Made by a program: the position numbers and the translations under genes. Shown piece after piece: positions 38,607-47,168 of a stretch of DNA of 64,000 nt (position 1 is the stretch's first letter; each line of letters begins with the position of its first letter). The DNA is from GWE2-51-13 sp041736705 (lineage in GTDB: Bacteria > Bacillota_I > Bacilli_A > Erysipelotrichales > Erysipelotrichaceae), in NCBI GenBank assembly GCA_041736705.1, contig JBGSTC010000006.1, positions 124,001 to 188,000 on the forward strand. Reading direction: 5' to 3'. The notes beneath the pieces were generated by a model, which was not told the DNA's origin, did not search any database, and was given only the letters and a program-made list of their open reading frames with translations.

Positions 38607-39693
38607 ATCCCTCTACCTCCATGTCCCGTTCTGCGAGGACATCTGTTCCTACTGCGATTTCACACGGGTGAAGATCCATCCGATCTTGGTCGAGAAATAC
38701 CTGCTGACCTTATTTGAAGAAATCAAAGCGATCCCCAATCATCCGATGAAAACACTTTATCTGGGCGGAGGGACGCCGAGCGCGTTGGCGGATGAAGAAC
38801 TGGAAGCGCTGCTGGCAGCGCTTGAGGGATATCATGATTCATCGAGTGAATTCACGATGGAAGCCAATCCGGATTCGCTGACACACGATAAAGTCGAACT
38901 GATGGTCCGCTACGGGGTCAACCGCGTCAGCATGGGGGTTCAAACCTTCGATGCGGAAGAACTATCATTACTTAATCGGACACATACGGCACAGGACATC
39001 GAAAACGCGATCTCCTTGCTGCATCGTCACGGGATCCATAACCTTTCGATCGACTTGATCTACGGTCTTCCCAAACAAACGCTAAAGAGTTGGGAAACCA
39101 CGCTGCGTCATGCGGTCTCCCTGGACATTTCACACATTTCGCTCTACAGTCTGACCATCGAAGAACACTCCGAGTTCGGACGCAAGGGGATAAAACAATG
39201 CGATAGCGACCTTGAAGCCGCGATGTATTTCAAAGCCGTCCAGGTTCTTGGCGAACACGGGTTCAATCGCTATGAAATCAGCAGTTTCACCAAAGATCAA
39301 CCCTCGCGCCACAATCTTGCCTATTGGCACTACGACGAATTCTACGGACTCGGTCCGGGTGCGACGGAAATGACGAACCATCGCCGCATCGTCAAAACCA
39401 CCAATCTGGATCACTACGCCAAAGGGAAGACCCTCGGCGAAACCACGGAACTGAGTGTCGACGACGAACAGTTCGAATTCATCATGATGGGATTACGATT
39501 GACGGAAGGGATCGATCTGGATCGCTTCGAAACCCGCTTCCATCTTCGGGCGGAAGATCGGTTCGCCGATGCGATCCGTGAGAACATCGCGAAAAAAAGG
39601 CTCGTCATGACGACGAACCGATTGTACTGCAGCGATGAAGGACTCGCGATGCTGAACGACGTCCTGCTTAGTTTTCTTCCCGATACGCCTTGA
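38599..39693 (+). CDS. hemW: HemW-like radical SAM heme chaperone
   Basis: 364 aa. N-terminal radical SAM cluster motif C-x3-C-x2-C at Cys12, Cys16 and Cys19, followed by Phe rather than the extra Cys of true HemN, which points to HemW (heme insertion) rather than coproporphyrinogen oxidase. Further motifs: LYLGGGTPSALADEEL, EANPDSLTHDKVELM, GVNRVSMGVQTFD and YGLPKQTLKSWE. Its 3' end overlaps the convergent dehydrogenase gene by 26 bp. Confidence 0.95.
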   Translation: MIESLYLHVPFCEDICSYCDFTRVKIHPILVEKYLLTLFEEIKAIPNHPMKTLYLGGGTPSALADEELEALLAALEGYHDSSSEFTMEANPDSLTHDKVELMVRYGVNRVSMGVQTFDAEELSLLNRTHTAQDIENAISLLHRHGIHNLSIDLIYGLPKQTLKSWETTLRHAVSLDISHISLYSLTIEEHSEFGRKGIKQCDSDLEAAMYFKAVQVLGEHGFNRYEISSFTKDQPSRHNLAYWHYDEFYGLGPGATEMTNHRRIVKTTNLDHYAKGKTLGETTELSVDDEQFEFIMMGLRLTEGIDLDRFETRFHLRAEDRFADAIRENIAKKRLVMTTNRLYCSDEGLAMLNDVLLSFLPDTP

Positions 39694-40537
39694 TCAATGC
39701 CTGCGTACCCAACATACCGTGTCCTTCGTCAAGAAGCGTACGGTATTTTTTCAAGACTTCGTTCAATATCGGAAGTTCGATCTGAAACCCCTTGGCTTCT
39801 TCCGTCACCAAATCCATGTCCTTGACGAAATGATGGATATAGAAGCCGGGTGCCGTATCGTTCTTCAGAATCTTGGGACCGTTGTTTGAGAGTTGCCAAC
39901 TCCCGGCGGCCCCGGTCGAAATAGCCTGAAGCATCTTGTCCGCATCCAATCCCGACGCTTGCGCATACAGGATCGCTTCCGTCGTCGCGGCGATCGCTCC
40001 GGCGACCGCGATCTGGTTGGCCATCTTGGTATGCTGACCGAAAGAAGCCATTCCCATATGGCGAATGTTCTTACCCAGTTTCTCAAACAAAGGGAAGACT
40101 TCGTCGAACGCATCACTGTCCCCGCCGACCATGATCGCCAAGGTCGCGTTTCGCGCCCCCACATCGCCCCCTGAAACCGGTGCGTCCAATACGCTGATTC
40201 CCCGTGTTTTTCCTTCTTGATAGAGTCGTTGCGCGAGCTTGGGCGACGAAGTGGTCATATCGACGCAGATCGTACCCTCTGACGCATGACGCAGGATCCC
40301 GTTTTCGCCCAAATACACTTCCTCGACATCCTTGGGATAGCCGACCATCGTGAACACGACGTCGACCCCTTCGACACACGCCGCCACCGAATCGAACCAG
40401 AGTGCCCCGGCATCGATCAGGTTTTGCGCTTTTTGCGGACTGCGTGTGAACACATGGACCGGATACCCCGCGTCCATCAGATGCTTCGCCATCGCATTCC
40501 CCATCACTCCCGTACCGATCCACGCTATTTTTTTCAT
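39668..40537 (-). CDS. 3-hydroxyisobutyrate dehydrogenase family NAD(P)-dependent oxidoreductase
   Basis: 289 aa. N-terminal Rossmann domain WIGTGVMGNAMAKHL (GxGxxG), substrate motif DAPVSGGDVGARNATL, and the catalytic Lys region GQHTKMANQIAVAGAIAATTEAI. The family includes 3-hydroxyisobutyrate, tartronate semialdehyde and succinic semialdehyde reductases, so the true substrate is open. Single minus-strand gene, convergent with hemW, and divergent from rpsO. Confidence 0.92.
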   Translation of the reverse strand: MKKIAWIGTGVMGNAMAKHLMDAGYPVHVFTRSPQKAQNLIDAGALWFDSVAACVEGVDVVFTMVGYPKDVEEVYLGENGILRHASEGTICVDMTTSSPKLAQRLYQEGKTRGISVLDAPVSGGDVGARNATLAIMVGGDSDAFDEVFPLFEKLGKNIRHMGMASFGQHTKMANQIAVAGAIAATTEAILYAQASGLDADKMLQAISTGAAGSWQLSNNGPKILKNDTAPGFYIHHFVKDMDLVTEEAKGFQIELPILNEVLKKYRTLLDEGHGMLGTQALIKAYREEN

Positions 40538-40555
40538 TTTATGTACCTCGAAGCC

Positions 40556-40564
40556 ATTATATCA
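40556..40564 (-). promoter_or_regulatory. extended -10 promoter of dehydrogenase gene
   Basis: Minus-strand TGATATAAT (hexamer 40556-40561). Its -35 area adjoins the divergent rpsO promoter. Confidence 0.5.
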
Positions 40565-40585
40565 CGGGGAAATCATGCCGGTCAC

Positions 40586-40614
40586 TTGCCAAAGGGCGGG
40601 TTGTATGATATTCT
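40586..40614 (+). promoter_or_regulatory. promoter of rpsO
   Basis: TTGCCA (40586-40591), 17-bp spacer, TATTCT (40609-40614) with TGA extension. The resulting leader of about 73 nt before the ATG could host S15 autoregulation, although no fold is demonstrated. Confidence 0.65.
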
Positions 40615-40693
40615 GTTCATGCTTTTGTACTGGGTCTTTGGATTTCCTCATCCATCCACGCGGTATAGAAGGACTCAACAAGGAGGAGTACAC

Positions 40694-40960
40694 ATGTTAT
40701 TGAAAGCTGAAAAGACCGCCATCATCCAAGCGTATGCCCGATTCGAAGGGGATACCGGTTCGGTCGAAGTCCAAGTCGCCGTTCTGACCGCTCAAATCAA
40801 CCGTTTGACCGATCACTTGAAAGAACACAAGAAAGACTACCATTCGCTTCGCGGTCTGATGAAGATGGTCGGACGTCGCCGTAGCCTGATGGTCTATCTG
40901 CGCAACGAAGATGTCAACCGTTACCGTGATTTGGTACAACGTTTAGGTCTCCGTAAGTAA
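40694..40960 (+). CDS. rpsO: 30S ribosomal protein S15
   Basis: 88 aa. Primary 16S rRNA-binding protein of the central domain. Family signature GSVEVQVAVLTAQINRLTDHLKEHKKDYHSLRGLMKMVGRRR is complete. The ATG at 40694 has AAGGAGGAG before it; the open frame from 40286 is not coding. Followed by a terminator and pnp, the classical order. Confidence 0.98.
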   Translation: MLLKAEKTAIIQAYARFEGDTGSVEVQVAVLTAQINRLTDHLKEHKKDYHSLRGLMKMVGRRRSLMVYLRNEDVNRYRDLVQRLGLRK

Positions 40961-40966
40961 GTCGAA

Positions 40967-40990
40967 AAAGCAACCGCAAGGTTGCTTTTC
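40967..40990 (+). terminator. Rho-independent terminator after rpsO
   Basis: Perfect 9-bp stem AAAGCAACC (40967-40975) with GGTTGCTTT (40980-40988), GCAA tetraloop, then T-rich sequence. Confidence 0.82.
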
Positions 40991-41046
40991 TCTTGGATCA
41001 GGGCAAAATCAAGCAGAAAACATTCGTGGCGTTTAGGAAAAGGATA

Positions 41047-41055
41047 TGCTAAAAT
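41047..41055 (+). promoter_or_regulatory. extended -10 promoter of pnp
   Basis: TGCTAAAAT (hexamer 41050-41055), 28 bp before the pnp start. Confidence 0.45.
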
Positions 41056-41083
41056 GAATAAGTTAAAACAAAGAGGAGAAAAC

Positions 41084-43279
41084 ATGGCAAAACAAGTATT
41101 TAGTTTAGATTTCTGTGGAAGAAATCTAACCGTCGAAACGGGAGAAATTGCCAAACAAGCAGGCGGATCCGTATTGATCCGCTACGAGGATACGGTCGTA
41201 CTATCGGCCGCAACCGCAGCGAAAAGTCCGAAGGACATCGATTTCTTTCCGTTGACCGTCTTATATGAAGAAAAACTCTACTCCGTCGGGAAGATCCCGG
41301 GCGGATTCCTTCGTCGTGAAGGACGTCCGAGCGAACATGCGACCTTAACCTCGCGCATGATCGACCGTCCGATCCGTCCTCTGTTCGCGGATGGGTTCCG
41401 TAACGAAGTCCAGGTCGTCAACACCGTGCTTTCGGTCGACTACGACCGCTCGCCCGAGATGACGGCGATGTTGGGCGCTTCGTTGGCCTTGTGCGTCAGC
41501 GACGTCCCGTTCAACGGACCGATCGCGGGTGTCCAGGTCGGACGCGTGAACGGCGAATACATCATCAATCCTACCCTTGAAGAATTCGAAAAATCCGACA
41601 TCAACCTGATCGTCGCGGGAACCAAGGACGCCATCAACATGGTCGAAGCGGGTGCCAGGGAAGTCAGTGAAGAAGCGATGTTGGAAGCGATGTTGTTCGG
41701 GCATGAGTTCATTGCGAAACTCTGCGATTTCCAACTTGAAATCGCAGCTAAAGTCGGGAAACCGAAAATGGAAATCAAACTCTATGAAGTCAGCGCCGAA
41801 CTGAACGCGGAAGTCCGCGGGTTCTGCCAGACACGTTTGGAAGAAGCCGTACGCATCCATGATAAACTCGAGCGATACGGAAAGATCGACGAAATCGAAG
41901 CCGAAGCCGTGGCGATGTTTGAAGCCCGTGCCTATGTCAGCGAATCGTTGAAATCCAAGACGTTGAAACAAGTCAAGGAAGTCACGCACACGATCGTCGC
42001 GGATGAAGTCCGTCGTCTGATCACCGTCGAAAAAATCCGTCCGGACGGACGCGGCATCGCCGAATTACGCCCGCTCAACAGTCAGATCGACTTGTTGCCG
42101 CGCGTCCACGGCAGTGCGATGTTCACCCGCGGTGAAACGCAAGTCCTTTCGGTCTGTACCTTGGGACCCTTGGGCGACAACCAGATCATCGACGATTTGA
42201 CCGAAGTCGAATCGAAACGTTTTATGCACCATTACAACTTCCCGCCGTATTCGGTCGGGGAAACCGGTCGCATGGGTTCTCCGGGACGCCGTGAAATCGG
42301 ACATGGGGCGCTGGGGGAACGCGCTTTACTGCAAGTCCTTCCCAATGAAATCGAATTCCCGTATGCGATCCGCTTGGTCGCCGAAACGCTGGAATCCAAC
42401 GGATCCAGTTCGCAGGCTTCCATTTGCGCGGGCACCATGGCCTTGATGGCTTCCGGTGTTCCGATCAAAGCGCCGGTCGCAGGCATCGCGATGGGTCTTG
42501 TCACCTGGGGCGACCATTACACCGTCTTGACCGACATCCAAGGGATGGAAGATCATTTCGGCGACATGGACTTCAAGGTCGCGGGAACCAAAGACGGTAT
42601 CACCGCCATGCAGATGGATATCAAAATCGCGGGCTTGAACCGTGAAATCCTTAAAGAAGCGTTGGAACAAGCCAAGATCGGCCGTCACCAAATCATGGAA
42701 AACATGATGGCGGTCATCAGCGAACCGCGCGCCAACGTCGGAACCTACGCGCCGAAGATCGCCATGTTGACGATCCCGACCGATAAGATCCGCGAAGTCA
42801 TCGGAGCCGGCGGCAAGATCATCAACCAGATCATCGCCGATTGCAATAACGTGAAGATCGACATCGAAGACGACGGAAGAGTCATGATCTATCATCAGGA
42901 CCAAGCTTCCATCGACAAAGCGCGCTTGAAGATCGAAAGCATTTGCCGCACCGCGAAGGTCGGCGAAATCTACGATGGCAAAGTCGTACGCTTGGAAGCT
43001 TTCGGAGCGTTCGTCGAACTGTTCCCGGGCACCGACGGCATGATCCATGTCTCCAAGATCGCCTACGAACGAGTCGAAAAACCTTCCGACGTCCTGAAGA
43101 TGGGTGAAGTCGTCAAGGTCATCGTCACGGAAGTCGACGAAAAGGGACGCGTCAACGTTTCCCGTAAAGATTTGCTTCCCAAACCTGAAGGTTATGTCGA
43201 AAAACCGCGCGAACCGCGTGGCGATCGTCCCGACCGCGGCGAACGCCGTCCGTATCAAGGAAATAAAGACAGAAAGTAA
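41084..43279 (+). CDS. pnp: polyribonucleotide nucleotidyltransferase (PNPase)
   Basis: 731-aa phosphorolytic 3'-5' exoribonuclease of RNA decay. Two RNase PH domains (first with GGFLRREGRPSEHATLTSRMIDRPIRPLF; second with RGETQVLSVCTLG and GSSSQASICAGTMALM) are followed by a KH domain (IREVIGAGGKIINQI) and an S1 domain (GEIYDGKVVRLEAFGAFVELFPG). The tail is Arg/Pro-rich. The ATG at 41084 follows AGAGGAGAA; the upstream open frame to 40982 includes the terminator and is rejected. Confidence 0.98.
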   Translation: MAKQVFSLDFCGRNLTVETGEIAKQAGGSVLIRYEDTVVLSAATAAKSPKDIDFFPLTVLYEEKLYSVGKIPGGFLRREGRPSEHATLTSRMIDRPIRPLFADGFRNEVQVVNTVLSVDYDRSPEMTAMLGASLALCVSDVPFNGPIAGVQVGRVNGEYIINPTLEEFEKSDINLIVAGTKDAINMVEAGAREVSEEAMLEAMLFGHEFIAKLCDFQLEIAAKVGKPKMEIKLYEVSAELNAEVRGFCQTRLEEAVRIHDKLERYGKIDEIEAEAVAMFEARAYVSESLKSKTLKQVKEVTHTIVADEVRRLITVEKIRPDGRGIAELRPLNSQIDLLPRVHGSAMFTRGETQVLSVCTLGPLGDNQIIDDLTEVESKRFMHHYNFPPYSVGETGRMGSPGRREIGHGALGERALLQVLPNEIEFPYAIRLVAETLESNGSSSQASICAGTMALMASGVPIKAPVAGIAMGLVTWGDHYTVLTDIQGMEDHFGDMDFKVAGTKDGITAMQMDIKIAGLNREILKEALEQAKIGRHQIMENMMAVISEPRANVGTYAPKIAMLTIPTDKIREVIGAGGKIINQIIADCNNVKIDIEDDGRVMIYHQDQASIDKARLKIESICRTAKVGEIYDGKVVRLEAFGAFVELFPGTDGMIHVSKIAYERVEKPSDVLKMGEVVKVIVTEVDEKGRVNVSRKDLLPKPEGYVEKPREPRGDRPDRGERRPYQGNKDRK

Positions 43280-43302
43280 AACGGCGCAAGCCGTTTTCTT
43301 TT
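43278..43302 (+). terminator. Rho-independent terminator after pnp
   Basis: Perfect 8-bp stem AAAACGGC (43278-43285) with GCCGTTTT (43290-43297), GCAA loop, then TTTTCTTTTC. Confidence 0.82.
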
Positions 43303-43320
43303 CATCGTACGCATGGAATA

Positions 43321-43329
43321 TGGTAAAAT
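43321..43329 (+). promoter_or_regulatory. extended -10 promoter of pepV
   Basis: TGGTAAAAT (hexamer 43324-43329), 25 bp before the ATG at 43355. Confidence 0.45.
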
Positions 43330-43354
43330 AACCTATATGAAAAGGAGAATCACA

Positions 43355-44731
43355 ATGGATTTCTATCAATTGACAAAAAAATACGAAGCGGATCTGGTGA
43401 GCGATCTGCAGGAAATCGTGCGGATTCCCAGCCTATACGATGAAAAAACGATCACGGAGAACGCTCCGTTCGGGAATGAACTCAGACGGGCGTTGGACTG
43501 GTTTTTGGATAAGGGGAAAAACGTCGGATTCGAAGCGAAGGACTACCAAGGGTATGCAGGTTATCTGTCTTGGGGCGAGGGCGAGAAGTCCTTGGGGATC
43601 CTGGGGCATTTGGACATCGTTCCGATCGGTGTCGGTTGGTCGAAGGACCCTTTCGGCGCGGAAGTGATCGACGGCGTCATGTACGGACGCGGGACGGGCG
43701 ACGACAAAGGACCGACCATCGCGGCATTTACCGCATTGAGGCTGTTGAAAGACGCCGGGTTCACCCCCAAGAAGAAGATCTACCTGATCGCCGGCTGTGA
43801 CGAAGAGTCCGGCATGGCGTGCATGAAACATTATAAGGAACATGGTCCGATCCCTGATTTCGGCTTCGTCCCCGACGCGTCGTTCCCGGTCATCTATGGG
43901 GAAAAGGGGATCATGAACGTCAAAGTATCCGCGACCGCAAATAGCGTAGTCTTGAAGCTGGAAGCCGGCGAGCGTCCCAACATCGTCATCGGCGAAGCGG
44001 AAGTCACGGTCGCCGGACTTCCCAAAGAGAAAGACTTCGACTTCTATCTTGCGACCCAGGATGTGAAAGGGTCGTATCGGATCGAAGACGGAAACACCGT
44101 CTATCATTTCGACGGTATTTTCAGTCATGGTTCCGTCCCGCAGGAAGGCATCAACGCCGCATGGCATGCTTTGAACTTCGTCGGCGGCGCTTATCAAGAT
44201 AAGGTATCGCATACGATCGCGACCTTGCTTGCGGATTATCGCGGGAAACAACTCAACATCAAGAAGAAGGGAAGCCACATGGGCGACTTAACGGTCAACC
44301 TGGGCATCGTCCGCATGCATGAAACCGATGTATCCTTCGTGTTGGACATCCGCTATCCGCAAGAATGCGACGGAAACGAACTCTTCCAGACGATTCAGAA
44401 GACATTCTCCTCGAGTGGTCTTGGATTCGAGGTGCAATGCCTCATCGACAAAGGACCCTTATTCGTGGATCCCAAGAGCGAACTGGTCAGCACCCTGGAA
44501 AAAATCTATCGGAAACACAGTCAGGATAACACGACCCCCTTGTTGACGATGGGGGGCGGGACCTATGCCCGCACGCTTCCGAATTTCGTCGCATTCGGGG
44601 CGGAGTTCCCGCAACGACCCGTGATCCAAGGGGTCGGCGACGCCCACCAAAAAGACGAAGGCATCGAAGTCGAAGCTTTGGTCCTGGCCACCGCGATCTA
44701 TGCGGAAGCCATCTATGAATTGACGAGGTGA
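43355..44731 (+). CDS. pepV: dipeptidase PepV-like (M20 family)
   Basis: 458-aa zinc dipeptidase. Metal ligands sit in GILGHLDIVPIG (His, Asp), GRGTGDDKGPTIAAF (Asp), GCDEESGMACM (Glu pair) and VPDASFPVIYGEKG (Asp). The lid domain region resembles PepV, which hydrolyses dipeptides including those with D-residues at the amino end. ATG at 43355 follows AAAAGGAGAA. In Bacillus the homologue (ytjP) is also close to trmB. Confidence 0.93.
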   Translation: MDFYQLTKKYEADLVSDLQEIVRIPSLYDEKTITENAPFGNELRRALDWFLDKGKNVGFEAKDYQGYAGYLSWGEGEKSLGILGHLDIVPIGVGWSKDPFGAEVIDGVMYGRGTGDDKGPTIAAFTALRLLKDAGFTPKKKIYLIAGCDEESGMACMKHYKEHGPIPDFGFVPDASFPVIYGEKGIMNVKVSATANSVVLKLEAGERPNIVIGEAEVTVAGLPKEKDFDFYLATQDVKGSYRIEDGNTVYHFDGIFSHGSVPQEGINAAWHALNFVGGAYQDKVSHTIATLLADYRGKQLNIKKKGSHMGDLTVNLGIVRMHETDVSFVLDIRYPQECDGNELFQTIQKTFSSSGLGFEVQCLIDKGPLFVDPKSELVSTLEKIYRKHSQDNTTPLLTMGGGTYARTLPNFVAFGAEFPQRPVIQGVGDAHQKDEGIEVEALVLATAIYAEAIYELTR

Positions 44732-44735
44732 CATG

Positions 44736-45368
44736 ATGCGCATGCGTAAAAAACCTTGGGCGAAAGAGTATCTCGAAACGCTTCCCCAAGTGATTTTCCA
44801 ACCGGAAACCCATCAGGGCGACTGGGCGAAACTTTTGAACCGTACGAAAATCCATGTGGAGATCGGTAGCGGGAAAGGGGATTATTGTACGAAGATGGCG
44901 GCGATGTACCCTGAAGTCGGGTGGGTCGCGATCGAACGCGATGCTTCCGTCTCCGCGGTCGCACTCAGAAAGTGTAACGGAATCCTTCCGGAAAACATGG
45001 TCTGGATCGTCGCGGAAGCTTCTGAAATCAGCACTTGGTTCGCCCAAGGGGAGATATCGGTCCTGCATTTGAACTTCAGCGACCCCTGGCCGAAGAAACG
45101 CTATGCGAAACGCCGCTTGACTTCCCCCAACTTCCTGCCGTCCTATTTGACGCTGCTTGAAGACGAAGGGGAAATCCGTCTGAAAACGGATAACTCGGGT
45201 TTCTTCGAATATTCCGTGCTACAATGTGAGGGGTATCCTTTGATGATGAACGAGTTTTCCGTCGACTTCCGGCGCATCGAACAAAACGAGGATGCCATCA
45301 GCGAATACGAAGCGAAATTCATGGAATTGTGGCAACCCATTTACCGTGCCGTTTGGAGGAAAAAATGA
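44736..45368 (+). CDS. trmB: tRNA (guanine-N7)-methyltransferase TrmB
   Basis: 210 aa. Makes m7G46 in tRNA with S-adenosylmethionine. The N-terminus MRMRKKPWAKEYL is the family start, which favours ATG 44736 over 44733. The SAM site is VEIGSGKGDYCTKMA, and the catalytic/binding signature is LNFSDPWPKKRYAKRRLTSPNFL. Four bases after pepV and overlapping the next gene by ATGA, so it lies in a pepV–trmB–peptidase run. Confidence 0.96.
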   Translation: MRMRKKPWAKEYLETLPQVIFQPETHQGDWAKLLNRTKIHVEIGSGKGDYCTKMAAMYPEVGWVAIERDASVSAVALRKCNGILPENMVWIVAEASEISTWFAQGEISVLHLNFSDPWPKKRYAKRRLTSPNFLPSYLTLLEDEGEIRLKTDNSGFFEYSVLQCEGYPLMMNEFSVDFRRIEQNEDAISEYEAKFMELWQPIYRAVWRKK

Positions 45369-46453
45369 ACTTAAGCGATAGAACCCTTCGCACCATGGAC
45401 GAATTGACCCAGCTTTTCGGGATCAGCGGACAAGAGAGTGAAGTCCGCTCCTATTTGGCGAATAAATACAAAGAATACGGATTCGAGGTGATCTACGATA
45501 CCTTGGGTTCGGTTTTCGCCGTGAAGAAGTCGAAGAAAGAAAACGCGAAGACCGTACTTCTCGCAGGTCATATGGACGAGGTCGGTTTCGTCGTACGCGA
45601 CGTCACCTCGACCGGTTGTCTTTCCTTGACCGCCATCGGCGGGTGGTGGAACCAAACCTTGTTGGGTCAACGCGTCCTTGTGAAGAACCGTGCAGGTAAA
45701 ACCTTCAAAGGTGTGATTGGCAGTATCCCGCCTCATCTGCTCAGTGAAGCCGACCGTGCCAAACCGATGGAAATCAAGAACATGTTGGTGGACATCGGGG
45801 CGAAAGATAAAGAAGAAGCCGAACGCTGGGGCATCCTGCCCGGTGACGGCATCGTCGTCGAAGGTCCGTTCGTCTTGATGGAAGGCGGGAAACGTTTGTT
45901 GGCGAAAGCCTGGGACAACCGTTATGGCTGCATCATGGGCTTGGAAGTGTTGGATGCCTTGAAAGACGTCGATCTCGACGTCGACCTGGTGGTCGGTGCG
46001 ACCGTCCAGGAAGAAGTGGGACTACGCGGTGCGACGACGGCGGGTTACCTTGTGAATCCGGATGTGGCGATCGTCTTCGACTGTTCGCCTGCCAACGACA
46101 CCAACGGGAAAAAAGATGAATTCGGACAACTCGGAAGCGGTCCGCTCGTCCGCTTCATCGATGCGAACTATCTACCCCACAGAGGGTTTTTGAACCATTA
46201 TATCGACGTATTGGAAGAAAACAAACTTCCGTATCAATATTACCAATCAATGGGAGGCACCGATGCCGGGGCGTTCCACAAAGCCTACGAAGGGGTATTG
46301 ACGTTGACGATGTGCATCTGCGCCCGCAACATCCATACCAATAGTTCCGTCATCGACCAAGACGATTTCCTCAACGCCAGGACGGCGGCCATCGCGATGG
46401 TCAAGTCGCTGACACCGGAGAAAATCGAAACGCTAAAGACATCCAATCGTTAG
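45365..46453 (+). CDS. M42 family aminopeptidase (YtoP-like)
   Basis: 362 aa. Cobalt- or zinc-dependent tetrahedral aminopeptidase family. Metal ligands: LAGHMDEVGFVV (His, Asp), AKAWDNRYGC (Asp), ATVQEEVGLRGATTA (Glu pair), IVFDCSPAND (Asp) and the final CARNIHTNSSV (His). Often annotated as endoglucanase or glutamyl aminopeptidase; the peptidase role is the supported one. Starts inside the trmB stop. Confidence 0.94.
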   Translation: MNLSDRTLRTMDELTQLFGISGQESEVRSYLANKYKEYGFEVIYDTLGSVFAVKKSKKENAKTVLLAGHMDEVGFVVRDVTSTGCLSLTAIGGWWNQTLLGQRVLVKNRAGKTFKGVIGSIPPHLLSEADRAKPMEIKNMLVDIGAKDKEEAERWGILPGDGIVVEGPFVLMEGGKRLLAKAWDNRYGCIMGLEVLDALKDVDLDVDLVVGATVQEEVGLRGATTAGYLVNPDVAIVFDCSPANDTNGKKDEFGQLGSGPLVRFIDANYLPHRGFLNHYIDVLEENKLPYQYYQSMGGTDAGAFHKAYEGVLTLTMCICARNIHTNSSVIDQDDFLNARTAAIAMVKSLTPEKIETLKTSNR

Positions 46454-46468
46454 AAAGGAGGGATCTTG

Positions 46469-47143
46469 ATGAGAAAGATCGGGCTGATCCTCTTCGTTGT
46501 CTTGCTTAGCGGATGCAGTCTCGGGACGAATTCCATCAAAGCAAGGATCGCCGTCGCCTTGGACCGTGCTTCCGAAGTACGGTTGACCATGAACCAGAAC
46601 CAAAACAAATCGACCTTCGATTATTACCTTGCACCGGATATCGGACGACGCGAATCCTCTCCCTCTTCAAGCGTCCTCTTCGCGCATAACGCCAACATCC
46701 TGATGAATCTGGACATCGTATCCGTGCTTTCCGACCGATTCTATGAAACCGAAGGCTCCGATCCGCTACGAAAGTTCATCCTGAACACGACGCCGGTCTA
46801 TCAGCGCAGCGACGATGTCATCACCATCGATAAACGCCTGATGACCTACGTGGCGACGATTTCCCCCGTCGAAAACAACATCGTCCTGATTAGTCTGCAG
46901 ACGCGCTACTTCCTGTTTACGGCGATCGCGCCGTTCGCATCGGCACCGGACTTGCTTTATGACATGTTGGTCGTCTGCCGTACCGCGACGATTTCCGAAG
47001 ATCAGATCATCCTTCTTTATTCGAACCGGGAAACCATCAACTACCAAAAAGAGACATTGGATATCTTCAGCCAACTCGCACCTGAAAGCGGAAAAGTCAT
47101 CGATATGATCTCCGTCGACAGCGATCAGCCGAGCAATGAATAA
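46469..47143 (+). CDS. lipoprotein of unknown function
   Basis: 224 aa. Signal peptide with lipobox (LLSG before Cys16). The mature region has no recognisable catalytic motif; strands such as NNIVLISLQTRYFLFTAIAPF and a central TPVYQRSDDVITIDKRL suggest a beta-rich fold. The ATG at 46469 is chosen over the TTG at 46466, with AAAGGAGGG before it. Lies between the M42 peptidase and the repeat protein upstream of murC, probably in one transcript. No function proposed. Confidence 0.72.
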   Translation: MRKIGLILFVVLLSGCSLGTNSIKARIAVALDRASEVRLTMNQNQNKSTFDYYLAPDIGRRESSPSSSVLFAHNANILMNLDIVSVLSDRFYETEGSDPLRKFILNTTPVYQRSDDVITIDKRLMTYVATISPVENNIVLISLQTRYFLFTAIAPFASAPDLLYDMLVVCRTATISEDQIILLYSNRETINYQKETLDIFSQLAPESGKVIDMISVDSDQPSNE

Positions 47144-47168
47144 TCACCGTTGAGAAAGGGGAAACACC

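Noticed and set aside
38599..39693. Assignment as HemN coproporphyrinogen oxidase
   Set aside because: The cluster motif lacks the extra cysteine after C-x3-C-x2-C, and the gene order next to lepA is that of hemW.
40622..40693. Defined S15 autoregulatory fold in the rpsO leader
   Set aside because: The leader length is suitable, but no stem or pseudoknot could be picked out by eye with confidence.
42326..43369. 347-codon minus-strand frame opposite pnp
   Set aside because: Shadow of pnp with a His/Asp/Val-rich unnatural composition and no ribosome site.
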